Part shown: piece by piece, positions 18,693-26,523 of the stretch
Position numbering within the stretch: the first letter of the stretch is position 1
Layout: each line of letters begins with the position of its first letter
Assembly: GCF_025822245.1 (NCBI RefSeq)
Contig: NZ_JACKTL010000017.1
Location: 186,001-250,000, forward strand
Length of the DNA: 64,000 nt
Source: Mycolicibacterium hodleri
GTDB lineage: Bacteria > Actinomycetota > Actinomycetes > Mycobacteriales > Mycobacteriaceae
Direction: 5' to 3'
The notes under the pieces: generated by a model
The model's database searches: none
Told to the model about the DNA's origin: nothing
What the model saw: only the letters and a program-made list of their open reading frames with translations
Translations under genes and position numbers: made by a program

Positions 18693-19380
18693 CGCACGCC
18701 ACCCGCTTACCGGCGTCGCCGGTGGCCATCGTCGTCTCGTCGGGGCCGGGAGTGCCGTTGACCTGCTGGTAGCGCTCCGGCGGGATGTTGGCGAAGTTGT
18801 CGGCCTTCTCGTGGATGATGATGGCCGTCTTGGTGCCGGCCTCCAGATCCGCCGCGGTGAAGGCGTCGGTCGTGGTCACCGACATCGCCGAACCGTCGGC
18901 ACGCACCTGCAGCGACGAGAGGTCACCGCTGGCCGGGTGCCCGGAGTGGCCGCCGACCTGGAAGTGGGCGCCCGCAGAGTTGAAGTCGCCGGGCGCTCCG
19001 CCGGTCGGAGCGACCGAGGCCGGCTCGCACTTGCCCACCGAATGGATGTGCATGCCGTGGAAGCCCGGCGTCAGCTGGCCCGAGGCGGTGGTCTTGACGG
19101 TGATCGTCGCGAACCCGCCGGAGAACACGAACTGCGCGGTCGCCACCGAGGTGCCGTCGGCGGTCTTCAAATCGGCGGTGAGCGTCTCGCCGGCCGCTGT
19201 CGTGGTGGCCTCGGCGCCCTGGCCTGCCTCACCGGCGGCCGACGGCGGCGGCGAGCCGGTCCACACGGGCGGAGTGGTGCCAGGCTGCGTGGCGACCGGC
19301 TCATACGGGGAGCATGCGGCCGCGATGGGGACGATGAGTGCCGCGGCGGCGAGAAGGCGAAGCGGGGCAGGGATCGGCAT
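18673..19380 (-). CDS. sodC: Cu/Zn superoxide dismutase, lipoprotein
   Basis: 235 residues. A lipoprotein-type signal ends at Cys23 (IAAAC), followed by a Ser/Pro/Gly linker, then the Cu/Zn-SOD beta-barrel with [15 protein letters not shown] (copper His pair and disulfide Cys), AGAHFQVGG, and [10 protein letters not shown] with a further copper His. The enzyme dismutates superoxide outside the membrane. It corresponds to Rv0432. The Zn-loop is short, as in the mycobacterial enzyme, which is known to lack zinc. The start is leaderless, with its -10 overlapping the virR stop. Confidence 0.93.
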   Translation of the reverse strand: MPIPAPLRLLAAAALIVPIAAACSPYEPVATQPGTTPPVWTGSPPPSAAGEAGQGAEATTTAAGETLTADLKTADGTSVATAQFVFSGGFATITVKTTASGQLTPGFHGMHIHSVGKCEPASVAPTGGAPGDFNSAGAHFQVGGHSGHPASGDLSSLQVRADGSAMSVTTTDAFTAADLEAGTKTAIIIHEKADNFANIPPERYQQVNGTPGPDETTMATGDAGKRVACGVISPE

Positions 19381-19387
19381 GTCGGAA

Positions 19388-19393
19388 AGCCTA
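19388..19393 (-). promoter_or_regulatory. leaderless -10 box of sodC overlapping the virR stop
   Basis: On the minus strand TAGGCT contains the virR stop TAG and is followed by 7 nt and the sodC ATG, so sodC can be transcribed independently of virR. Confidence 0.5.
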
Positions 19394-19858
19394 ACCGGTG
19401 ACCGCCACGATCACGCCGGGCGGTTGCTCTGCGACCGCGGGTGTCCTCGGTTCCACGGCCGCGCCGAGCAGGGCACCGATCTCGTCGGCGGCTTCCTTCT
19501 CCCCTGGCGCCTCGCCGAAGTACACGGTCGTGCCGTTGAGGCCCTCCAGGGTGAGATTCCCGGTCTCGGTCACGTTCCACTCGGCGTCGCGCAGTCGGGT
19601 CGCGGTCTGATCGGCCAGACCCGCCACCTCGGAGGTGTTGAACACCCGCACGTCCGGCTTCGCAGCGGCCGGTGCGGAGGTCTGCGACGACGACGGCGCG
19701 GCGCTCGTCGCGGTGGTGGTGGCGCTCGAGGAGCCGGCGTCGTCGTCGTTCCCGGAATTCATGGCCTGGAACCCGACCAACAGAAACACGACACCGAGGA
19801 ACAGCAGCACCATGACCATGGCGCGCAGCGGCAACCCGGAGGAGTCTCGTTGATTCAT
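19391..19858 (-). CDS. virR: VirR-like LytR_C domain membrane protein (Rv0431-like)
   Basis: 155 residues: a short cytoplasmic N-terminus, one membrane helix at about 13-30, a low-complexity Ser/Thr/Ala linker and a C-terminal LytR_C domain ([20 protein letters not shown] to [16 protein letters not shown]). In M. tuberculosis the orthologue VirR controls release of extracellular vesicles and interacts with LytR-CpsA-Psr cell-wall ligases. The identity rests on domain order plus its exact place between sodC and the DUF3263 gene. TACAGT lies 7 nt before this ATG and so fixes it as the start over a GTG 9 nt upstream. Confidence 0.88.
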   Translation of the reverse strand: MNQRDSSGLPLRAMVMVLLFLGVVFLLVGFQAMNSGNDDDAGSSSATTTATSAAPSSSQTSAPAAAKPDVRVFNTSEVAGLADQTATRLRDAEWNVTETGNLTLEGLNGTTVYFGEAPGEKEAADEIGALLGAAVEPRTPAVAEQPPGVIVAVTG

Positions 19859-19865
19859 CGCACTC

Positions 19866-19871
19866 ACTGTA
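19866..19871 (-). promoter_or_regulatory. leaderless -10 box of virR
   Basis: TACAGT on the minus strand, 7 nt before the virR ATG. Confidence 0.5.
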
Positions 19872-19910
19872 TCGAGCCGGTGCCCTCGGGCGAAAACCCT
19901 CAGGTACCGA

Positions 19911-20219
19911 TCACGTCACGTCGAAGCCGAGGCGGCGGGCGGCCCGCGCCTTCTGGCGGCTGGCCCGCACGCGCCGGAGACGCTTCACCAGCATGGGGTC
20001 CACGGCGAGGGCTTCCGGACGGTCGACCAGGGCGTTGAGCACCTGGTAGTAGCGCGTCGCCGACATGGAGAAGAGTTCCTTGATCGCGTCTTCCTTGGAA
20101 CCCGCGTACTTCCACCACTGCCGTTCGAAGGCCAGGATGTCGTGTTCGCGGCGGGTCAGGCCGTCGGCGAGAGCCTCGTCGTCCCCGGACTTTTCAGTCC
20201 GCGCAATGGCGCCGTCCAT
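19911..20219 (-). CDS. DUF3263 protein (Rv0430-like)
   Basis: 102 residues, exactly the length I expect for Rv0430. The conserved core is LTRREHDILAFERQWWKYAGSKEDAI followed by MSATRYYQVLNALVDRPEALA, with a basic C-terminus. The helical pattern with RYYQVLN resembles a sigma-70-like or HTH DNA-binding fold, and DNA binding is an inference only. Two upstream in-frame starts would add 11-18 residues without family support. It is divergent from def. Confidence 0.82.
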   Translation of the reverse strand: MDGAIARTEKSGDDEALADGLTRREHDILAFERQWWKYAGSKEDAIKELFSMSATRYYQVLNALVDRPEALAVDPMLVKRLRRVRASRQKARAARRLGFDVT

Positions 20220-20340
20220 TTGCTCTGTGGACCCTTCCAACACTGATGACATTCCGGTGGTGACGGCCCACATTCAACCATGGCAGACCGGTTGGAGCCG
20301 TGACCCTTGCCCGCGAGTCGGCGGCGGAGCGGTCGCCCAC

Positions 20341-20346
20341 TAATCT
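20341..20346 (+). promoter_or_regulatory. leaderless -10 box of def
   Basis: TAATCT followed by 7 nt and the def ATG. Confidence 0.5.
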
Positions 20347-20353
20347 TCTCCGC

Positions 20354-20947
20354 ATGGCCGTCGTACCCATCCGCATCGTGGGAGATCCCGTCCTGCACAC
20401 CGCGACCAGTCCGATCCCCGTCGGTGACGACGGCTCGCTGCCCGCGGAGCTCGCCGATCTCATCCAAGACCTATACGACACGATGGACGCCGCCAACGGT
20501 GTCGGGTTGGCCGCCAACCAGATCGGGATCTCCCAGCGCGTGTTCGTCTACGACTGCGCCGACGAACGCGGGCTGTCGAGCCGCCGTCGCGGCGTGATCG
20601 TCAACCCGGTGCTCGAGACGTCCGAGGTGCCGGAGACCATGCCGGATCCCGACAACGACGACGAGGGCTGCCTGTCGGTACCCGGTGAGTCGTTCCCGAC
20701 CGGCCGGGCCAGTTGGGCACGGGTGACGGGTCTGGACGCCGACGGCACGCCCATCACCCTCGAGGGCAACGGGCTGTTCGCCCGGATGCTGCAGCACGAG
20801 ACCGGCCACCTCGACGGGTTCCTCTACATCGACACGTTGATCGGCAGGCATGCCCGCGCGGCGAAGCGGACCGTGAAGTCCAACGGCTGGGGCGTTCCGG
20901 GGCTGACCTGGACACCCGGCGAGGATCCCGACCCGTTCGGGCACTGA
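20354..20947 (+). CDS. def: peptide deformylase
   Basis: 197 residues, the length of the M. tuberculosis enzyme. It removes the formyl group from nascent N-termini. All three metal-site motifs are present: [10 protein letters not shown] from residue 49, EGCLS with Cys106 as a metal ligand, and HETGH with His148, Glu149 and His152. HETGH instead of the usual HExDH is the mycobacterial variant. The start is the leaderless ATG; a longer frame would begin upstream of the -10. A GNAT gene follows after 9 bp. Confidence 0.95.
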   Translation: MAVVPIRIVGDPVLHTATSPIPVGDDGSLPAELADLIQDLYDTMDAANGVGLAANQIGISQRVFVYDCADERGLSSRRRGVIVNPVLETSEVPETMPDPDNDDEGCLSVPGESFPTGRASWARVTGLDADGTPITLEGNGLFARMLQHETGHLDGFLYIDTLIGRHARAAKRTVKSNGWGVPGLTWTPGEDPDPFGH

Positions 20948-20956
20948 CCAGCCATC

Positions 20957-21844
20957 GTGGTTGAGCTTCCCGAGGTCGGCACCAGGGTCAGCCTGCGGTA
21001 CCGCCTGCCCGCGGGCTCGGTACCACCGATGAGCGACGTCGTCGGGCACCTGCGCGAGATCGGCCCCACGCTGCGGGTGCAGACCAAGCTCGGCGACGAG
21101 GTGACCGTCTCGGCCGCCGACGTGGTGTCGGTCAGGCCGCTGTCGGCGGCGCCGGTCCGCAACCGCGACATCCGCAACCTCGAACACGCCGCGGCGCTCG
21201 GCTGGCCGGGCGTCGAGCAGGAGTGGGTCGGCGGCTGGCTGCTGCGGTTCGGGCACGGCAGCACCAGGCGGGCGAACTCGGCGGTGCCGTTGCTGCCCAC
21301 GCCCGGCGAGCACGTCGACGAGATTGCCGACTGGTACGCCACCCGCGGCGCACCGGCGCTGCTCGCGGTGCCGGATCGGCTGTTCGGCATTCCGCCCGGT
21401 CACCCGACCGACGGTGAGAACGTGGTGATGGCACGGCAATTGACCGAGGGGGTCGCCGCGGCGACGGCGCACGTGGCGCCCCGGCCGGACGACGACTGGT
21501 TGCGCCTGCATCCGAGGCAGGTGCCGGTCGACGTGCTGACCGCCGTCGTCGACGGCGTCGTGGCGTTCGGGCGAGCCGAGGACGCCGCGGTCGGCCGGGT
21601 GGCGGTCACCGTGGCTCCGGACGGCACCCGGTGGGCCGGCCTGTCGTCGGTCCACGTCGCGGAGAACGCCCGCCGTCGCGGTCTGGCGCGGTCGCTGTGC
21701 GAGGCGCTGCTGGGCTGGGCCGTCGACCAGGGCGCCACCCGTGCCTACGTGCAGGTTCTCGCCGACAACGCGCCCGCGAAGAAGCTCTACGAGTCGACGG
21801 GGTTCGGCGAGCATCACCGCGCCCGGTACGTGTCGCTAGGGTAA
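20957..21844 (+). CDS. GNAT family N-acetyltransferase (Rv0428c-like)
   Basis: 295 residues. The C-terminal GNAT domain contains WAGLSSVHVAENARRRGLAR (motif A with the acetyl-CoA pyrophosphate-binding RRRGLA) and AYVQVLADNAPAKKLYESTG. The N-terminal 90 residues form a small beta-rich domain (RVSLRYRLPAGSVPPMSDVVG) before a substrate-binding half-domain. The acceptor substrate is unknown. It sits between def and xthA as in M. tuberculosis, and its last codons contain the -10 box of xthA. Confidence 0.87.
   Translation: MVELPEVGTRVSLRYRLPAGSVPPMSDVVGHLREIGPTLRVQTKLGDEVTVSAADVVSVRPLSAAPVRNRDIRNLEHAAALGWPGVEQEWVGGWLLRFGHGSTRRANSAVPLLPTPGEHVDEIADWYATRGAPALLAVPDRLFGIPPGHPTDGENVVMARQLTEGVAAATAHVAPRPDDDWLRLHPRQVPVDVLTAVVDGVVAFGRAEDAAVGRVAVTVAPDGTRWAGLSSVHVAENARRRGLARSLCEALLGWAVDQGATRAYVQVLADNAPAKKLYESTGFGEHHRARYVSLG
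21837..21842 (+). promoter_or_regulatory. leaderless -10 box of xthA
   Basis: TAGGGT lies in the last codons of the GNAT gene and is followed by 6 nt and the xthA GTG. Confidence 0.5.
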
Positions 21845-21848
21845 CCGC

Positions 21849-22643
21849 GTGCGACTGGCCACCTGGAACGTCAACTCGATCCGCTCCCGCATCGATCGGG
21901 TGACCAGCTGGCTGGAACGCGCCGACGTCGACGTGCTGGCGATGCAGGAGACCAAGTGCACCGACGCGCAGTTCCCGACCATGCCCTTCGCCGCGCTGGG
22001 CTACGAGGTGGCGCACGTCGGGCACAACCAGTGGAACGGCGTGGCGATCGCCTCCCGGGTGGGGCTCGACGACGTCGAGCTCGGCTTCGCGGGCCAGCCC
22101 GCGTTCAACGAGGCCGACGAGGCCAGGGCGATCGGCGCCACGTGCGGCGGGGTGCGGGTCTGGAGTCTCTACGTGCCCAACGGCCGCACCGTCGAGGACC
22201 CGCACTACACCTACAAGCTGGAATGGCTTGCGGCGCTGCAGAACACCGCCGCCGGCTGGCTGGCCGCCGCTCCCGCCGCGCCGATCGCATTGGTCGGCGA
22301 CTGGAACATCGCGCCGACCGACGACGACGTGTGGGACGTCGAGGTCTTCAAGGGCAGCACCCACGTCACCGAGCCGGAGCGGGCGGCGTTCCGGGCCATC
22401 GAGGCCCAGTTCGCCGACGTGGTCCGGCCGTTCGCGCCGCCGCCGGGCAACTTCACGTACTGGGACTACACGCAGCTGAGGTTCCCCAAGCGCCAGGGCA
22501 TGCGCATCGACTTCATCCTCGGGTCGGCGGCGCTGGCCGCCCGGGTGACGCATGCCGAGATCGCCCGCGACGAACGCAAACCCGGCAAGAAGGGCACGCC
22601 CGCGCCGAGTGACCACGCGCCGGTCTTCGTGGATCTCTCCTAG
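21849..22643 (+). CDS. xthA: exodeoxyribonuclease III / AP endonuclease
   Basis: 264-residue EEP-fold nuclease of base-excision repair. Visible active-site elements: ATWNVNSIRSR (Asn), AMQETKC (metal-binding Glu), the conserved Tyr in VWSLYVPNG, GDWNIAPTDDDVWD (Asp/Asn pair), and SDHAPVFVDL (Asp-His dyad). It cleaves DNA 5' to abasic sites. GTG start supported by the leaderless -10. It is convergent with the acyltransferase gene, stops about 5 bp apart. Confidence 0.92.
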   Translation: MRLATWNVNSIRSRIDRVTSWLERADVDVLAMQETKCTDAQFPTMPFAALGYEVAHVGHNQWNGVAIASRVGLDDVELGFAGQPAFNEADEARAIGATCGGVRVWSLYVPNGRTVEDPHYTYKLEWLAALQNTAAGWLAAAPAAPIALVGDWNIAPTDDDVWDVEVFKGSTHVTEPERAAFRAIEAQFADVVRPFAPPPGNFTYWDYTQLRFPKRQGMRIDFILGSAALAARVTHAEIARDERKPGKKGTPAPSDHAPVFVDLS

Positions 22644-22647
22644 AAGT

Positions 22648-23583
22648 TCAGCCGAACAGCGGAAGCGCTCGCTTGCGCGCCAATGCGTCCATCCCGCGCT
22701 GGATGCTCCGCTGCACCTCGTCGTACTTCTGGTCGACGTAGGCGTCGTCGTCGGCTCGGGCCGGATCGGCGTCGATCTCGACGGCCGGCATGAAACGGGT
22801 CCTGATCTTCGCGGGCAGCGGGAGCTGCGGCAGTGCCGCCGGAGCGATGCCCCAGGGCAGGGATATCGCCAGCGGAAAGACCTTGAGCCGCAACAACTTG
22901 TCGAGTCGCAACGCCTTCGACAGCCGATCTCCGCGGATCAGGACCGGCATGGCGTCGGCGCCGCCGACCGTGGCGATCGGCACGATCGGAACCCCGGCGC
23001 GGATGGCCATCTTGACGAAGCCCGTGCGGCCGGCCAGGTTCGCGACGTCGCGCTCCTGCCACGGCCGCAGCGAGTCGACCTCGCCGCCGGGCCACAGGGC
23101 CACGTCGCGGCCCTCGGCGAGCGCGGTGGCGATCGAGTCCGGCGCTGCGGGCAGCACGCCCATCGCTCGGAAGTACGGGCCGATCACCGGGATGGCCATC
23201 AACGCGTCGTGGGCGGTGCCGTGCAACGGGCGCTCCTGACCGAAACGGCGCCACCACTGAACCCCCACGGTCCAGGCGTCCCAGACGAACGGTGCACCCG
23301 AGTGGATGCCCACCAGCAGCACCGGGGACTCCGGCAGGTTCTCCCAGCCGTCCATCTCCATCCGGAACCAGTAGTCGACGAGAGCGTTCCACAGGAACTT
23401 CTGGCGCTGCATGGTCGTCTCGTCCTGGCCGGACAGGTCCCACTCCGACGCTCGCTCGGCGATCCAGCCGGCCACCCCGTCGCCGGAGTCGGCTCGCCTC
23501 TCGGCCACCTTCCGCCTGGCGTCCTCGGCGTGCCGTCGGGACTGGGCGCGGACCTCGGGCGGTCGGGTGTCGCTGGTCGTCAT
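22648..23583 (-). CDS. PlsC/LPLAT-like acyltransferase
   Basis: 311 residues. A lysophospholipid-acyltransferase-like core shows LLVGIHSGAPFVWDAW (catalytic His, with the acid further away than in the classical HX4D), ALAEGRDVALWPGGEVDSLRPW (in place of FPEGT) and GVPIVPIATVGGADA. These features match the divergent mycobacterial acyltransferase-like family rather than canonical PlsC. Substrate unknown; a cell-envelope lipid is the natural guess. ATG chosen over a GTG 9 nt upstream; both lie beside a GGGGGT/ACCCCC inverted repeat. Confidence 0.75.
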   Translation of the reverse strand: MTTSDTRPPEVRAQSRRHAEDARRKVAERRADSGDGVAGWIAERASEWDLSGQDETTMQRQKFLWNALVDYWFRMEMDGWENLPESPVLLVGIHSGAPFVWDAWTVGVQWWRRFGQERPLHGTAHDALMAIPVIGPYFRAMGVLPAAPDSIATALAEGRDVALWPGGEVDSLRPWQERDVANLAGRTGFVKMAIRAGVPIVPIATVGGADAMPVLIRGDRLSKALRLDKLLRLKVFPLAISLPWGIAPAALPQLPLPAKIRTRFMPAVEIDADPARADDDAYVDQKYDEVQRSIQRGMDALARKRALPLFG

Positions 23584-23600
23584 GGGGGTCACATACCCCC
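23584..23600 (-). repeat. inverted repeat at the acyltransferase start
   Basis: Perfect arms GGGGGT and ACCCCC with a 5-nt centre, directly adjoining the ATG and covering the alternative GTG. As RNA it could fold over the translation start; as DNA it could be an operator. Confidence 0.45.
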
Positions 23601-23638
23601 AATGTGCCCGGGGTCACACCCGCGGGCGACAACTCACC

Positions 23639-25384
23639 TCACGCGACGTTGTCGGCGCCCGCCTCGGAGCCGTAGCGGCCCGGGTTGAACAGCGACGCCG
23701 CCGCACCGAGCAGCATCATCACCGCGGCGGCGATGAACACCACGCTCAGCCCGGAGTGGAACGGTTCGGTGATGAGTTGCGGGAAGAACGTCTTGCCGGT
23801 CAGCAGGTCGGCGTTGACGCCGGGCTGGGTTAACGCGCCCGAGGGTCCGAGCAACTCGCCCATCGGGTTGTAGCCCAGGAAGGCCGCGAACAGGCTGCCC
23901 ACCGGGGGCAGGTTGGCCACGTCGTTCGCGACCGAGGCCGAAACCCCTTGGGCCTGAAGGCCGGTGCTCATCGCCGAGGGCAGGGTGTGGGCCAGGCCGA
24001 CGATCATCAGCGAGAAGAAGACGCCGATCGACAGCGACGAGCCCGCGTTGAAGAACGTCGCGCGCACTCCCGATGCCGCGCCGCGCTGGGCGGCGGGCAC
24101 GCTCGACATGATTGCCGCGGTGTTGGGCGCCGTGAAGATGCCGCCGCCCAGACCGTTGAGGAATACCAGGAGGGCGAACACCCAGTAGTCGAAGTTGACG
24201 GGGATGAGCACCAGTGCGATGAACGTCGCCGCCATCAGAAGCATGCCGCCGACGGTGAACGGCCGGGCACCGAAGCGGTCCGACAGGGAGCCCGCGAGCG
24301 GCCCGGCGACCAGGAAGCCGACGGTGATGGGCAGCAGGTAGATGCCCGCCCACAGCGGGGTGGACTCGAAGCTGTAGCCGTGCAGCGGAAGCCAGATGCC
24401 CTGCAGCCAGATGATGAGCATGAACTGCAGACCGCCGCGGCCCATCGACGACATCAGCCCGGCGAGGTTGCCCATGCCGAACGACGCGGACTTGAACAGC
24501 CGAACGTCCACCATCGGTGAGTCGACGTGCAGTTCGATGAGGCAAAACGCCACCAGCAGGAGTAGGCCAATGCCGATGGCGCCCAGCACCATCGGGTTGG
24601 TCCAGCCGGTCGTGGCGTCACCGTAGGGCTGGATGCCGTAGGTGATGCCTGCAAGAAGCACCGTCAGCCCGAGCCCGAAGGTCAACGTGCCGGGCCAGTC
24701 CAGCTTGCCCGGGGTGCGGGCGCCCAGCTCGCGCAGCGACCGGACGCTCCAGATAGTGCCGGCGATGCCGATCGGCACGCCGACCCAGAAGATGGCCTTC
24801 CAGTGCCATTCGGACAGGAAGCCGCCGATCAGCAGGCCCAGGAACGAGCCGGCGACGGCCGAGACCATGTTGACGCCGAGCGCCATGCCGCGCTGGTTGG
24901 CGGGGAACGCGTCGGTGAGGATGGCCGACGACGACGCCATCAACATCGCGCCGCCGACGCCTTGGACGACGCGCCAGCCGATCAGCCACAGGGCGCCACC
25001 GCCAAGGTGGAACGGGTCGAACGACAACGCGACCGCGGCGGCCGTGAACACGACGAAGCCCCAGTTGTAGATCCTGACCCGGCCCAACATGTCGCCGAGC
25101 CGACCGAAGGGGACCACCAGGACGGCGGTGACCACCAGGTAGCCCATCAGCATCCACAGCAGGTAGCTGACGTTGCCGGGGGCCAGCGGGTTGAGCCCGA
25201 TGCCGCGGAAGATCGCGGGCAGCGAGATCAGCACGATCGACGCGTTGATCGTTGCCAGCAACGTGCCAAGTGTGGTGTTGGACAACACGACCCACTTGTA
25301 GTGCGGGTGGTCGTGGTCCATCCGGCGCCGACGTTTGGCGGTGTCGGCGAGGGCTTCGTCGGTCTTCGTCATCTCAGTCGTCAT
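23639..25384 (-). CDS. MFS drug exporter, DHA2 (EmrB/QacA, 14-helix) family
   Basis: 581 residues with 14 predicted helices. Motif A appears as FGRLGDMLGRVRIY, and motif C-like Gly-rich helix as GGAMLMASSSAILTDAFP. The short N-terminus is charged. DHA2 pumps are H+-driven multidrug or lipid exporters of the inner membrane. The ATG used (MTTEMTKT) removes 19 unlikely upstream residues. No regulator gene is adjacent, but an A+T-rich patch about 60 nt upstream looks like a regulated promoter. Confidence 0.87.
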   Translation of the reverse strand: MTTEMTKTDEALADTAKRRRRMDHDHPHYKWVVLSNTTLGTLLATINASIVLISLPAIFRGIGLNPLAPGNVSYLLWMLMGYLVVTAVLVVPFGRLGDMLGRVRIYNWGFVVFTAAAVALSFDPFHLGGGALWLIGWRVVQGVGGAMLMASSSAILTDAFPANQRGMALGVNMVSAVAGSFLGLLIGGFLSEWHWKAIFWVGVPIGIAGTIWSVRSLRELGARTPGKLDWPGTLTFGLGLTVLLAGITYGIQPYGDATTGWTNPMVLGAIGIGLLLLVAFCLIELHVDSPMVDVRLFKSASFGMGNLAGLMSSMGRGGLQFMLIIWLQGIWLPLHGYSFESTPLWAGIYLLPITVGFLVAGPLAGSLSDRFGARPFTVGGMLLMAATFIALVLIPVNFDYWVFALLVFLNGLGGGIFTAPNTAAIMSSVPAAQRGAASGVRATFFNAGSSLSIGVFFSLMIVGLAHTLPSAMSTGLQAQGVSASVANDVANLPPVGSLFAAFLGYNPMGELLGPSGALTQPGVNADLLTGKTFFPQLITEPFHSGLSVVFIAAAVMMLLGAAASLFNPGRYGSEAGADNVA

Positions 25385-25433
25385 CGGCTTCGCTTCACGT
25401 ATCGGCAATCGGAGCATCGCGGGCCACGCTGCC

Positions 25434-25466
25434 CAAAACACATATGTTAGCTATACAAAACATCTC
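25434..25466 (-). promoter_or_regulatory. A+T-rich promoter/operator patch before the MFS exporter
   Basis: This short patch is strikingly A+T-rich against its surroundings and contains the core TAGCTA with TGTA/ACA flanks and the separated arms ATGTT...AACAT. The patch would suit a MarR- or TetR-type operator plus -10 region for the exporter. The regulator is not visible nearby. Confidence 0.4.
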
Positions 25467-25522
25467 GTGGCAATTCCTATTCCCGTTCCCCCTCGCGCGC
25501 CGACCGGACGCTGGGGTACGTT

Positions 25523-25622
25523 CGCTTCCGTCCGCGCGGGAGTGCACGCAAGTGCGCTGAGAGGACGGCTAGCGCGCCGTCGACCGTATGAACCTGACCG
25601 GGTAATGCCGGCGTAGGGAGTG
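25523..25622 (+). promoter_or_regulatory. thiamine pyrophosphate (THI-box) riboswitch
   Basis: The conserved TPP-aptamer core is present: GCTGAGAG at 25556-25563, then an extra stem GACGGC/GCCGTC, then TGAACCTGA, GGGTAATGCCGGC and GCGTAGGGAG. Stem P1 can form from CGCTTCC (25523-25529) and GGGAGTG (25616-25622). TPP binding would stabilise P1, and the 3' strand of P1 is also the Shine-Dalgarno sequence of the leader ORF that follows, so control is most likely translational. I see no intrinsic terminator between the aptamer and thiD. Confidence 0.93.
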
Positions 25623-25627
25623 TTGAG

Positions 25628-25681
25628 ATGAGCCATGTCGCCGAGGGTGGCAACCGCGTCTATCTACCCTTGAGCACGTGA
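25628..25681 (+). CDS. 17-residue leader peptide ORF coupled to thiD
   Basis: ATG to TGA encodes MSHVAEGGNRVYLPLST. It starts 7 nt after AGGGAG, which is the 3' strand of riboswitch stem P1, and its stop (ACG TGA) overlaps the thiD start (GTGA). thiD itself has no convincing Shine-Dalgarno. The layout implies that ribosomes enter at the leader ORF, are gated by TPP, and pass on to thiD by re-initiation. The peptide has no recognisable domain; a remnant of a lost thiC is possible but not supported by similarity that I can see. Confidence 0.55.
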   Translation: MSHVAEGGNRVYLPLST

Positions 25682-26523
25682 ACTACCTACCGCTCACCCC
25701 GCCGGGGCAGACCCCGCTGCGCGTGATGACCATCGCAGGCACCGATTCCGGTGGCGGCGCGGGTATTCAGGCCGACCTGCGAACGTTTGCCCTGCTCGGC
25801 GTGCACGGGTGCGTGTCGGTGCCCGCGGTGACCGTGCAGAACTCGTTGGGCGTCAGGGCTTTTCACGAAATCCCGGTCGACGTCGTCGCCGGGCAGATCC
25901 GGGCCGTCGCCGAGGACATCGGCATCCAGGCCGCGAAGACGGGCATGCTGGCGTCCTCGGAGATCATCGGCGCCATCGCCGCCACGTGGCGCGACCTGTC
26001 CGCCGAGGGTCTGGCGCCGCCGCTGGTCGTGGATCCGGTGTGCGCCTCCATGCACGGTGACCCGCTGCTGCACCCCTCGGCGCTGGACGCGATGCGCGTC
26101 GAGTTGTTCCCGTTGGCCGCGCTGGTCACCCCGAACCTCGACGAGGTCAGCCTGATCACCGGGATCGACGTCGTCGACGAGGCGACGCAGCGCGACGCCG
26201 CCCGCGCGCTGCACGCGATGGGTCCGGCGTGGTCCCTGGTGAAGGGCGGTCACCTGCGTTCGTCCACGCGCAGCACCGATCTGCTGTTCGACGGCACGGA
26301 GTTCCACGAGTTCGTCGCCGAGCGCATCGACACGGTCCACGACCACGGCGCCGGAGACACGCTCGCGGCCGCGACGGCGTCGGCGTTGGCGCACGGCCGT
26401 TCGATGCCCGAGGCGGTGGCCTTCGGCAAGGCGTGGGTCACCGAATGTCTGCGCGGCGCCTATCCGTTGGGCGCCGGCCACGGCCCGGTGTCGCCCCTGT
26501 TCCGGTTGGCCGATGGAGTTTGA
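25678..26523 (+). CDS. thiD: hydroxymethylpyrimidine/phosphomethylpyrimidine kinase
   Basis: 281-residue ribokinase-fold kinase for two steps of thiamine synthesis (HMP to HMP-P to HMP-PP). Motifs are TIAGTDSGGGAGIQADLRT (substrate loop), GMLASSEII, VVDPVCASMHGDPLL, LVTPNLDEVSLI, LVKGGHL and HDHGAGDTLAAATASALAHG (anion hole and catalytic Asp). In M. tuberculosis thiC precedes thiD; here thiC is absent and the riboswitch acts directly on thiD. It overlaps the downstream hydrolase by 11 bp. Confidence 0.93.
   Translation: MNYLPLTPPGQTPLRVMTIAGTDSGGGAGIQADLRTFALLGVHGCVSVPAVTVQNSLGVRAFHEIPVDVVAGQIRAVAEDIGIQAAKTGMLASSEIIGAIAATWRDLSAEGLAPPLVVDPVCASMHGDPLLHPSALDAMRVELFPLAALVTPNLDEVSLITGIDVVDEATQRDAARALHAMGPAWSLVKGGHLRSSTRSTDLLFDGTEFHEFVAERIDTVHDHGAGDTLAAATASALAHGRSMPEAVAFGKAWVTECLRGAYPLGAGHGPVSPLFRLADGV

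Noticed and set aside
25628..25681. Leader ORF as the surviving N-terminus of ThiC
   Set aside because: Only a few residues could be matched to the start of ThiC by eye, which is not above chance.
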